A stretch of 6,800 nt of DNA from Chloroflexota bacterium. GTDB taxonomy: Bacteria > Chloroflexota > Anaerolineae > Anaerolineales > UBA4823. The notes beneath the pieces are model-generated. The model saw nothing but the letters and a program-made list of their open reading frames with translations. It was not told the DNA's origin and ran no database searches. Positions 1 to 5,980 of this stretch are shown piece after piece. Position 1 is the stretch's first letter. Each line of letters opens with the position of its first letter. The DNA lies in contig JAUWLJ010000110.1 of assembly GCA_030613705.1 (NCBI GenBank), forward strand, positions 1 to 6,800, written 5' to 3'. The position numbers and the translations under genes were made by a program.

Positions 1-442
1 GGGATGAGGCAAAATTTTGATCGCGGGCGACGGGGGGCGGGTAGTTATAGCCCGTTACGGTTGCTTGAGAGAAAGGAAGCGTCTCTTCTGAAATCGTAGT
101 AATTCGCTGTCCAACCTCAGGCGGGGAACCGGGGATGATCCCAGGGGTCCCACCCGGTTTGGCCAATTCCAGGCTGACTGCTGGCTCATTGGGGAGGATT
201 TCCAGAGGGTACGGTTGGGCGGCGAGCATCATTTCCCTTGTCCAGATTTGGGCGGATGACCCTGAAAGTGTCTCAACGGCGCGGTTTGAGATATTTCCAC
301 GTCCCTGGTCTGTGGTGGCAGCGATCGCCTGGTTGTCATGTGCAGCGGTGCTGCGATCGCCGCCTAAACCGAAGACAATCACGGTGAGCAGTAGAATTCC
401 AACGGTCACACTTAAAATCCGAATCAGGTTGCGTTTCACCAT
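1..442 (-). CDS. Secreted or membrane-anchored protein, N-terminal part (possible trypsin-like protease prepropeptide)
   Basis: Reading the minus strand from the ATG at 442-440 gives 147 codons with no stop, continuing off the left edge, so only the N-terminus is present. The protein begins MVKRNLIRILSVTVGILLL and carries two basic residues followed by a hydrophobic segment (about residues 6-25), a typical signal peptide or signal anchor. A Gly/Asp/Ser/Thr/Ala-rich linker and a Pro/Gly-rich stretch (about residues 85-115) follow, as in an exported propeptide or spacer. The segment WTREMMLAAQPYPLEIL (about residues 66-82) resembles, from memory, the pro-region of secreted V8/trypsin-like serine proteases, but no catalytic domain is visible, so that call is tentative. 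A GAGGAG ribosome-binding site at 450-445 lies only 2 bases from the ATG and 5 bases from the next codon, GTG (439-437), so the GTG may be the true start. The gene is divergent from the purine operon and nothing ties it to that function. Confidence 0.7.
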   Translation of the reverse strand, partial: MVKRNLIRILSVTVGILLLTVIVFGLGGDRSTAAHDNQAIAATTDQGRGNISNRAVETLSGSSAQIWTREMMLAAQPYPLEILPNEPAVSLELAKPGGTPGIIPGSPPEVGQRITTISEETLPFSQATVTGYNYPPPVARDQNFASS

Positions 443-519
443 GTCTCCTCGAGAACTTTCTAAGCCCCTAATGGAGCGAATTAATAAATCATCGTTTCGA
501 TCTTGAAATATCGCTTAGA

Positions 520-543
520 TTGTTGATCATTACACATCAACAA
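520..543. repeat. Perfect 8-bp inverted repeat, operator-like dyad
   Basis: TTGTTGAT (520-527) and ATCAACAA (536-543) are exact reverse complements separated by 8 bases. No T-run follows on either strand, so it does not look like a terminator. It lies about 80-100 bp upstream of the start of the leftward gene, where an operator for that gene would be expected. Its owner is unknown. Confidence 0.5.
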
Positions 544-605
544 AGAATGATCTTAGGAATGATGTTATAGATTATACAATCATATTGGATTATACGAGTT
601 TTCAA

Positions 606-632
606 AGTTAACAGGAAATTATAATCCTGATC
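606..632. repeat. 27-bp direct repeat, copy 1
   Basis: Copy 1 of a repeat beginning AGTTAA and ending ATAATCCTGATC. It matches copy 2 (686-712) at 25 of 27 positions, differing only by C/T at 612 and T/C at 620. Within it AGGA and TCCT arms (613-628 region) form a weak dyad. The copies start exactly 80 bp apart. Function is unknown; a regulator-binding site or the ends of a small element are both possible. Confidence 0.6.
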
Positions 633-674
633 TACCTTCAGGACAAAGAAACCTCGGTTTCTCATTCAAGGTAG
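632..674. repeat. Nested hairpin between the two repeat copies
   Basis: An outer 7-bp stem pairs CTACCTT (632-638) with AAGGTAG (668-674). An inner 7-bp stem pairs AGAAACC (647-653) with GGTTTCT (656-662), which as RNA would be closed by a CUCG-type loop. The asymmetric internal loop is 8 bases on the left and 5 on the right. Two coaxial perfect stems in 43 bp suggest a folded RNA or extruding DNA element, but no promoter or terminator for it is obvious and I match it to no known RNA family. Confidence 0.5.
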
Positions 675-685
675 CAACTTGGGTT

Positions 686-712
686 AGTTAATAGGAAATC
701 ATAATCCTGATC
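686..712. repeat. 27-bp direct repeat, copy 2
   Basis: Second copy of the repeat at 606-632, with 25 of 27 positions identical and an exact 80-bp period. A third, shorter piece, TCCTGATCG, recurs at 741-749 and matches the end of this copy plus the following base (705-713). Conservation of both copies with only two transitions suggests recent duplication or selection on the sequence. Confidence 0.6.
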
Positions 713-798
713 GCTATCCTAAAAAATTGCAATCGATTAGTCCTGATCGTTCCAGTCGGTTCAAGCGATCTGAAAAAACATATTTAATTATGATGAAA

Positions 799-811
799 AC
801 CACGCAGTGGT
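799..811. promoter_or_regulatory. Short dyad ACCAC-GCA-GTGGT upstream of the promoter
   Basis: A perfect 5-bp inverted repeat with a 3-base spacer. Its centre (805) is 33 bp, about three helical turns, upstream of the centre of the first TTGTCAGACAA palindrome (838) and just upstream of the operon promoter. It could be an activator or auxiliary repressor site. It is short enough to arise by chance. Confidence 0.3.
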
Positions 812-832
812 ACAAGATGTGGATCAATTCAG

Positions 833-843
833 TTGTCAGACAA
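833..843. promoter_or_regulatory. Candidate GntR operator 1 (TTGTCAGACAA)
   Basis: An 11-bp palindrome around a central A, extending with one mismatched pair to 830-846. It fits the TNGTNNNACNA pattern commonly bound by GntR-family dimers. It abuts the -35 box of the operon promoter (starting at 844), so a bound dimer would compete with RNA polymerase. The same core recurs at 878-888. Assigning it to the GntR regulator encoded at 4189 is inference from family knowledge and synteny. Confidence 0.6.
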
Positions 844-872
844 TTGACAAGCAGAGGGTTCTTTGCTAAACT
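844..872 (+). promoter_or_regulatory. Sigma70-type promoter of the purine operon
   Basis: A perfect -35 box TTGACA (844-849), a 17-bp spacer, and a -10 box TAAACT (867-872; 4 of 6 to consensus) preceded by TGC, an extended -10 feature. Transcription would start near 879, about 50 bases ahead of the first operon gene. It is flanked on the left and overlapped at the start site by the two TTGTCNGACAA palindromes. This is the only strong promoter I see for the five plus-strand genes. Confidence 0.6.
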
Positions 873-877
873 AATTG

Positions 878-888
878 TTGTCTGACAA
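878..888. promoter_or_regulatory. Candidate GntR operator 2 (TTGTCTGACAA)
   Basis: Second copy of the 11-bp palindrome, differing from copy 1 (833-843) only in the central base. It sits on the predicted transcription start. The centres (838 and 883) are 45 bp apart, a little over four helical turns, so the two sites lie on roughly similar faces of the DNA and could support cooperative binding or looping. Confidence 0.6.
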
Positions 889-930
889 TTGGTTTCGTTC
901 TAATTAAGGATTTCTTTTAGGAAGGTTACC

Positions 931-2316
931 ATGTCTACCCTACTAGTTAAAAACACCACCATCCTCGTGACTATGGACGACCAGCGTCGGGAGATCAGCG
1001 ACGGTGGTCTTTTTATACGTGGTGGCAAAATTGAGCAAGTGGGAACAACCAGCGAGCTGCCCAGTGAAGCGGATGAAGTCTTAGACCTGCGGGATCATAT
1101 CCTGCTGCCCGGGCTGATCAACACCCATCACCATTTCTATCAAACGTTGACGCGAGTTGTCCCGGCTGCCCAGGATGCGAATCTGTTCAATTGGTTGAAG
1201 ACTCTCTACCCGATTTGGGAGAGAATTACACCCGAGGGGGTGCGCATCTCAACCCAAACTGCACTGGCAGAATTAGCTCTTTCTGGCTGCACAACAGCCT
1301 CCGACCATCTTTATATCTTTCCCAATGGCTCAAGTCTGGATGATGAGATCATAGCTGGCAGAGAAACTGGCCTGCGTTTGCATGCCTCACGAGGATCGAT
1401 GAGTCTCGGAGAGAGCAAGGGAGGTTTACCTCCCGACAGCATTGTAGAAAATGAAACAGACATTCTTAATGATTCACAACGCTTGATTGAGGAATACCAC
1501 GATCCGAATTGGGGCGCGATGACCCAAATTGTGCTGGCCCCTTGCTCCCCATTCAGTGTCACCGCTGAACTCATGCGGGAAAGCGCCTCCTTGGCACGCG
1601 AATATGGTGTTTGTCTGCACACGCATTTAGCGGAGACCCAGGATGAAGAGGCGTTTTGTCTTGAACAGTTCGGTTATCGCCCAGTTGAATACATGGAAGT
1701 GCTCAATTGGACCGGGAGCGATGTCTGGTTCGCCCATTCAGTGCATGTAAATCACTCAGAGATCGAATTGTACGGCATGGCAGGATGTGGAGTGGCTCAC
1801 TGTCCATCAGCGAATATGCGGCTGGCATCGGGAATTGCACCAGTTTTGGACATGCTGGCGAGCGGTGTCCGGGTTGGTCTTGGAGTTGATGGTTCGGCGA
1901 GCAATGATAGCTCCCATTTGCTGGCTGAAGTCCGGCAAGCGATGCTCATCGCTCGATTGGGATCGGCTTTAAGCGGAGCATCATTGTCCAGCGAAGGTGC
2001 TCCTGCTCTCATGACTGCCAGGCAGGCACTCGAAATTGCAACCCGCGGCGGAGCAGCGGTTCTCAGGCGGGAGGATATCGGCTGCTTAGAGCCCGGAATG
2101 TGCGCGGATTTCTTCGCCATTAACCTGAATCGTTTGGATTATGCCGGTGCTCTTCATGATCCAGTTGCCGCAGTTTTGTTTTGTGCGCCACTGCAAGTGG
2201 ATTACACAGTTGTGGGCGGCAAGTTTGTCGTCAAAGAAGGGCAAATAGTCACTCTCGACCTGCCTAAATTGATTGAAGACCACAATCGAGCTGCGCGTAA
2301 ATTGTTGTTAAATTAA
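931..2316 (+). CDS. 8-oxoguanine deaminase (amidohydrolase superfamily)
   Basis: A 461-residue cytosolic metal-dependent amidohydrolase of the TRZ/ATZ (COG0402) group, predicted to deaminate 8-oxoguanine to urate with release of ammonia. Visible landmarks are the metal motif INTHHHFYQTLTR (His66/His68), the signature around residues 75-131 (PAAQDANLFNWL, SGCTTASDHLYIFPNG), HTHLAE (His232 as metal ligand, Glu235 catalytic), FAHSVH (His269) and GLGVDGSASND (Asp320). The order and wording closely follow proteins annotated as 8-oxoguanine deaminase, formerly called hydroxydechloroatrazine ethylaminohydrolase, and the length is usual for the family. A ribosome-binding site AGGAAGG (919-925) lies 5 bases before the ATG. 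It is the first gene of the operon, 41 bp ahead of adenine deaminase. A neighbouring specificity, such as another oxidised purine or a triazine, cannot be excluded from sequence alone. Confidence 0.88.
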   Translation: MSTLLVKNTTILVTMDDQRREISDGGLFIRGGKIEQVGTTSELPSEADEVLDLRDHILLPGLINTHHHFYQTLTRVVPAAQDANLFNWLKTLYPIWERITPEGVRISTQTALAELALSGCTTASDHLYIFPNGSSLDDEIIAGRETGLRLHASRGSMSLGESKGGLPPDSIVENETDILNDSQRLIEEYHDPNWGAMTQIVLAPCSPFSVTAELMRESASLAREYGVCLHTHLAETQDEEAFCLEQFGYRPVEYMEVLNWTGSDVWFAHSVHVNHSEIELYGMAGCGVAHCPSANMRLASGIAPVLDMLASGVRVGLGVDGSASNDSSHLLAEVRQAMLIARLGSALSGASLSSEGAPALMTARQALEIATRGGAAVLRREDIGCLEPGMCADFFAINLNRLDYAGALHDPVAAVLFCAPLQVDYTVVGGKFVVKEGQIVTLDLPKLIEDHNRAARKLLLN

Positions 2317-2357
2317 TCTTCCGCGATGCTTAATGTCTGAAACGTAAAAGGGTTAAC

Positions 2358-4163
2358 ATGTCAGCAGAATCGATCGCCCGCCTAACTCGTACCCTTGTGG
2401 ATGTCTCCATGGGGCGCACACCAGCCGACATGGTCATTCGAAATGGTCGCTGGGTCTGTGTTCAATCTGGTGAGATGATCCCTGCAACGGACATTGCTGT
2501 CAAATCCGAGCGCATCGCTTACGTGGGAGCGGATGCCAGTCACACCATTGGAGATGAAACCAAGGTCATTGATGCTGCAGGGAAATACCTGGTGCCAGGG
2601 CTCTTGGATGCCCATATGCATGTTGAATCGGGTATGGTGACGGTGACTGAATTTGTGCGGGCGGTGATCCCAAACGGCACGACGGGATTATTCATCGATC
2701 CTCATGAGATCGCCAATGTATTCGGCTTGCGTGGGGTGCGGCTGATGGTTGATGAAGCTGCCGGACAGCCGATTCATGTTTGGGTGCAGATGCCCTGTTG
2801 TGTTCCCTCAGCACCTGGATTAGAAACATCCGGAGCCAGCATCGGTCCAGAGGATGTGGCTGAAGCCATGTCATGGGATGGCATCATTGGCCTGGGGGAG
2901 ATGATGAATTTCCCCGGGGTATTCATGAGCGATGAGAAAATGCATGCAGAGATGGCAGAAACCCGAGAGGCGGGTAAAGTCATAGGCGGGCATTATGCTT
3001 CGCCAGATTTGGGTATCCCCTTCCATGCTTATGCTGCTGGTGGTCCAGAAGATGATCACGAAGGTACCGTCATGGAGGACGCGATGGCGCGTGTTCGCCA
3101 GGGGATGAAGGCCATCCTGCGTGACGGTTCCGCCTGGAAGGATGTTGATAACCAGGCGCGAGCGATCACGGAAATGGGACTGGATCCACGGCATTTCCTC
3201 TTGTGCACCGATGACTCTCACGCTGAAACCCTGGTCGCTGAAGGCCATATGAACAGGGTTGTGAGACGGGCTATCTTCCAGGGTTTATCTCCGATGGTCG
3301 CCATCCAAATGGCAACCATCAATACCGCAGAGCATTTTGGCGTCTCTCGCGAAGTGGGCATGATCGCTCCGGGGAGATATGCAGATGTCTTGCTCATTGA
3401 CAATTTACCTGAGATGCAGATCAACAAGGTAATCGCTCGTGGTCAGTTAGCCGCTGAGAATGGTCAGGTCTTAATCGATATCTCACCCTATGATTATACT
3501 GAATGGGTGAAGTCGTCAATCCATTTGGGTCGAGTCCCGAGCGTAGAAGATTTTCGGTTGTTATTGCCTGCGTCTGCAGAACCTCACCCAGAGAAAATTA
3601 CCGCAAATGTGATCGGGGTGATTGAAAACCAGGCGAAAACCCGCCACCTGAAAGTCGAACTTCCCCTGGTTGCAGGTGAAATACGCGTAGACCTTTCTCA
3701 AGATATCGCTAAGATCGCCTTGGTTGAACGCCATAAGGGAACGGGAGATATCCAGGTTGGGCTGGTGAAAGGGTTTGGTTTCAACGTGCCGTGCGCAGTA
3801 GGAACCACTGTGGCTCATGACAGCCATCATATGATCGTTGTCGGAACAGATGATAATAATATGGTAAAAGCTACCGAAATTTTGGCTAACATGGGGGGCG
3901 GACAAGTGGTGTTGAGGGAGGGAGAGGTAATCGGGCAGGTAGCTTTACCGATTGCGGGTTTGATGTCGAACGAACGCGCAGAAGTCGTCGCCCAGCAAGC
4001 TTCAACCGTGCTTGCTGGATTTAGAGCTTGTGGATGTGTACTCAATAATCCAAATATGCAGCTCAGTTTGTTGGCTCTAGTCGTGATCCCGGAATTAAGG
4101 ATCTCGGACCTGGGCCTGGTAGATGTGACCAGTTTTGAATTTATTCCGGTGATCGAAGGTTGA
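2358..4163 (+). CDS. ade: Adenine deaminase
   Basis: A 601-residue adenine aminohydrolase, slightly longer than the usual 570-590, converting adenine to hypoxanthine and ammonia in the cytosol. The N-terminal amidohydrolase domain (about 22-375) has DAHMHVES (His86, His88), DPHEIANV (114-121), GLGEMMN (Glu181), GGHY (His212), DDHE (His234) and LCTDDSH (282-288, metal-binding Asp), all characteristic of Ade. The C-terminal Ade domain (about 410-600) contains VGTTVAHDSHHM (481-492) and the AGLMS segment near 533. The His212 loop reads GGHYASPDLG rather than the more common GHAPGLSG form, marking a divergent subgroup in which substrate range may differ. The start follows a modest AAGGG site (2348-2352) and gives an N-terminus like that of other Ade proteins. 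It is 25 bp upstream of the GntR gene. Confidence 0.9.
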   Translation: MSAESIARLTRTLVDVSMGRTPADMVIRNGRWVCVQSGEMIPATDIAVKSERIAYVGADASHTIGDETKVIDAAGKYLVPGLLDAHMHVESGMVTVTEFVRAVIPNGTTGLFIDPHEIANVFGLRGVRLMVDEAAGQPIHVWVQMPCCVPSAPGLETSGASIGPEDVAEAMSWDGIIGLGEMMNFPGVFMSDEKMHAEMAETREAGKVIGGHYASPDLGIPFHAYAAGGPEDDHEGTVMEDAMARVRQGMKAILRDGSAWKDVDNQARAITEMGLDPRHFLLCTDDSHAETLVAEGHMNRVVRRAIFQGLSPMVAIQMATINTAEHFGVSREVGMIAPGRYADVLLIDNLPEMQINKVIARGQLAAENGQVLIDISPYDYTEWVKSSIHLGRVPSVEDFRLLLPASAEPHPEKITANVIGVIENQAKTRHLKVELPLVAGEIRVDLSQDIAKIALVERHKGTGDIQVGLVKGFGFNVPCAVGTTVAHDSHHMIVVGTDDNNMVKATEILANMGGGQVVLREGEVIGQVALPIAGLMSNERAEVVAQQASTVLAGFRACGCVLNNPNMQLSLLALVVIPELRISDLGLVDVTSFEFIPVIEG

Positions 4164-4188
4164 TATTTCAGACTCAATAAGGATATTC

Positions 4189-4926
4189 ATGACAAAATCA
4201 ATACCCAATCACATTACTTTATCGCAAAGGCTGCATGAAGATCTGGCAGAGATCATCTCTACAACTAAAACTGGAGATCGTTTGCTAACAGAACCAGATC
4301 TTGCCAAGCAGCTTGGTGTTTCCCGGGCAACATTACGGGAAGCGATGAGAACGTTCGAGACTCAAGGGTTTCTCCTGCGTAAGCAAGGGGTTGGCACATT
4401 CGTAGTACGACCAACCCAGGTACTGGAAAGCGGATTGGAAGTGCTTGAATCGATAGAGACTCTGGCCAAGCGGACAGGTCTTCCGGTATCATCTGGGAAA
4501 GTAGATCTCGAACAGCGTCAGGCGACGAGTGAGGAATGCGATGCGCTGGGCATGGAACTTGGGTGCACCGTTATCTCTGTATCCAGGGTGATTATGGCAG
4601 AAGGTCGTCCGGCTGCATACCTGGTGGATATACTCCCCGAGGATGTCCTTTCTCCAGATGAGTTGCAACAGGGTTTCAGCGGATCAGTCCTGGATCTGCT
4701 GCTCGAGAGAGGCAACCCACAGCTGGTGAACTCACACTGTGAGATCGCAGCAGTGGCTGCTGATTCGACCATCTCCCGGGCGCTTCATATCCAGCGTGGG
4801 GACGCCATCCTAAAATTCAGTTCACGGCTTTTCGCTCTCGATGGCAGAGTTGTAGATTGTTCTTACAGCTACTTTCTACCCGGTTATTTCAGGTTTCACG
4901 TGGTCAGAGAATTGGCTGCCAATTAG
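4189..4926 (+). CDS. GntR-family transcriptional regulator, HutC/UTRA type
   Basis: A 245-residue regulator. The N-terminal winged helix-turn-helix (about 10-76) has the core TEPDLAKQLGVSRATLREAM and the wing KQGVGTFV. The C-terminal part (about 95-240) has the UTRA effector domain pattern: a VSRV strand at 131-134, RPAAYLVDILP (140-150), and the closing DCSYSYFLPGYFRF segment (223-236). This is the HutC-type layout rather than the all-helical FCD type. Such proteins are usually dimeric repressors released by a small pathway molecule. It is embedded in the operon 25 bp after adenine deaminase, so it probably controls its own transcription through the paired TTGTCNGACAA palindromes at 833-888. 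The effector is unknown; a purine or a ureido intermediate is a reasonable guess. The ribosome-binding site is AAGGA (4179-4183). Confidence 0.9.
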   Translation: MTKSIPNHITLSQRLHEDLAEIISTTKTGDRLLTEPDLAKQLGVSRATLREAMRTFETQGFLLRKQGVGTFVVRPTQVLESGLEVLESIETLAKRTGLPVSSGKVDLEQRQATSEECDALGMELGCTVISVSRVIMAEGRPAAYLVDILPEDVLSPDELQQGFSGSVLDLLLERGNPQLVNSHCEIAAVAADSTISRALHIQRGDAILKFSSRLFALDGRVVDCSYSYFLPGYFRFHVVRELAAN

Positions 4927-5018
4927 GTGGTTATAACCTATTCCATCGTATGGAATCCAGGCTGTATGAATTCCATCGATTGATCAATTAACATACTTAG
5001 TAATAAGGAGATTTTCCA
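4927..5018. promoter_or_regulatory. 92-bp gap with dyads before the carbamoyltransferases
   Basis: This is the largest gap inside the operon. It contains a perfect 10-bp palindrome GGTTATAACC (4929-4938), an inverted repeat ATTCCAT-CGT-ATGGAAT (4940-4956), and a second ATTCCATCG (4970-4978) that repeats 4940-4948 exactly 30 bp downstream. The hairpin has only 7 bp and no T-run, so it is not a convincing terminator. I see a possible TATAAC box at 4932-4937 but no good -35 partner, so an internal promoter is possible but unproved. AAGGAG (5005-5010) is the ribosome-binding site of the next gene. Confidence 0.45.
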
Positions 5019-5969
5019 ATGCGAAGTTTTAACGGACGAGATATTCTTTCCCTCAAGGAGTTTGGCAGAGAGGAATATTTCCGAATTTTTGAGGTGAGTG
5101 ATCGTTTAGCACCCTTTGCTCGCGATCGCCAAAACACAGATCTATTAGCTCACAAGACCCTGGTTACTGCATTCTACCAACCAAGCACTCGCACCAGGTT
5201 AGCCCATGAAGCTGCCATGCATAGATTGGGTGGTCATGTGCTTGGCTTCTCAGACGCAAAAATGACCAGGGCAGGAGATTTTTACCAGGAGTCGATCAAG
5301 GATACTGTCCGGATGCTGGAATTTTATGGTGATGCGCTTGTTATGCGCCATTTTCAACAAGGCGCACCTCACGAAGCTGCTAGATGGGCCAGCATTCCGG
5401 TGATCAACGCGGGCGATGGTTGGGGAGAACATCCGACGCAGGTACTTACCGATCTTTACACTATCCTTAAAGAGAAAGGTCGCCTGGATGGCTTGAAATT
5501 CCTATTGATCGGTGATATGCGCATGCGCACCATGCATAGCATCTCCTATGCGATGACGCAATTTGACATCGATGCATTCTATGTTTCTCCCCCTGAAATG
5601 AGTCTGACGGATGAATTCAAGGGTGAAATCACTGCGCTCAACTTGAATTTCCGCGAGATCGAGCACGTTGAAGAGGCGATTGGGGAAGTCGATGTGATTT
5701 ACATGGAACCGGTGGTGCAACCAGATTACACCAAATCACGCGATGAGCGGTCAGGCGATGTCGGTATGACCCCGGCAAATTATAAGGTGACCAAGGATTT
5801 ACTGCGTAAAGCAAAACAGGATGCGATCATTTTACATTCCCTGCCGCGCATGGACGAACTTCCGATGGATGTGGATGATACCCGTCACGCTCGATATTGG
5901 ATCGAAGCATATAACGGGGTGGTCGTACGTATGGCTTTGCTGGCGTTAATCCTTGGGGCAATGGAATAG
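5019..5969 (+). CDS. Aspartate carbamoyltransferase-like protein, substrate uncertain
   Basis: A 316-residue protein of the aspartate/ornithine carbamoyltransferase family, near the usual length of an ATCase catalytic chain. The carbamoyl-phosphate residues are intact: STRTR (56-60), Arg110 in VMRH, His138 and Gln141 in EHPTQ, and SLPRMDE (274-280). Its closest recognisable relatives are PyrB chains, with the C-terminus DVDDTRHARYW...RMALLAL matching the PyrB pattern. Two ATCase features are absent. The 80s loop lacks the Lys pair of SLGKKGE (E. coli Lys83/84), reading TRAGDFYQE (83-91). The 240s-loop TRVQ (E. coli 228-231, holding the aspartate side chain) reads EPVV (230-233). It is therefore probably not biosynthetic PyrB; no regulatory PyrI chain is nearby. 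A catabolic role on a ureido compound is inferred from the purine genes around it. It is 11 bp before a second carbamoyltransferase gene. Confidence 0.8.
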   Translation: MRSFNGRDILSLKEFGREEYFRIFEVSDRLAPFARDRQNTDLLAHKTLVTAFYQPSTRTRLAHEAAMHRLGGHVLGFSDAKMTRAGDFYQESIKDTVRMLEFYGDALVMRHFQQGAPHEAARWASIPVINAGDGWGEHPTQVLTDLYTILKEKGRLDGLKFLLIGDMRMRTMHSISYAMTQFDIDAFYVSPPEMSLTDEFKGEITALNLNFREIEHVEEAIGEVDVIYMEPVVQPDYTKSRDERSGDVGMTPANYKVTKDLLRKAKQDAIILHSLPRMDELPMDVDDTRHARYWIEAYNGVVVRMALLALILGAME

Positions 5970-5980
5970 AGGAGAATAAG

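Larger units (their letters stand above)
443..930. other. Divergent intergenic region, AT-rich, dense in repeats and dyads
   Basis: This 488-bp gap separates the leftward secreted-protein gene from the rightward purine operon. I see no convincing protein-coding gene in it. It holds, left to right: a dyad at 520-543, an 18-bp-spaced GATTATAC pair (570-577 and 588-595), two copies of a 27-bp repeat (606-632 and 686-712), a nested hairpin between them (632-674), a short dyad at 799-811, and the operon promoter with paired palindromes (833-888). TATAAT-like boxes on the minus strand at 594-589 and 576-571 could be -10 elements for the leftward gene, but I find no good -35 partner for either. Confidence 0.8.

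Noticed and set aside
135..506. Plus-strand open frame of 123 codons
   Set aside because: It lies antisense to the minus-strand signal-peptide gene, which has a coherent N-terminus and ribosome-binding site. The plus-strand translation has no recognisable features and no ribosome-binding site.
618..676. Purine riboswitch, suggested by TATAATCC followed by CTACC and paired stems
   Set aside because: The conserved core junctions of the guanine/adenine riboswitch (such as the ATGG and TCTACC loops in the right order and the P2/P3 kissing loops) are not present, and the element lies upstream of the best promoter.
745..770. GATCG...CGATC hairpin
   Set aside because: A 5-bp stem with a 16-base loop is well within chance, and no function is suggested by its position.
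790..885. Small plus-strand ORF of 31 codons beginning MMKTTQWYKMW
   Set aside because: It has no ribosome-binding site, overlaps the promoter and both operators, and would start upstream of the predicted transcription start.
4940..4956. Rho-independent terminator after the GntR gene
   Set aside because: The stem is only 7 bp, AT-rich, with a 3-base loop, and no run of T follows on either strand.
5019..5969. Biosynthetic pyrB (pyrimidine synthesis)
   Set aside because: Aspartate-binding residues are replaced and the neighbours are purine-catabolic, with no pyrI, pyrC or carA/B in view. The fold assignment is kept but not the function.
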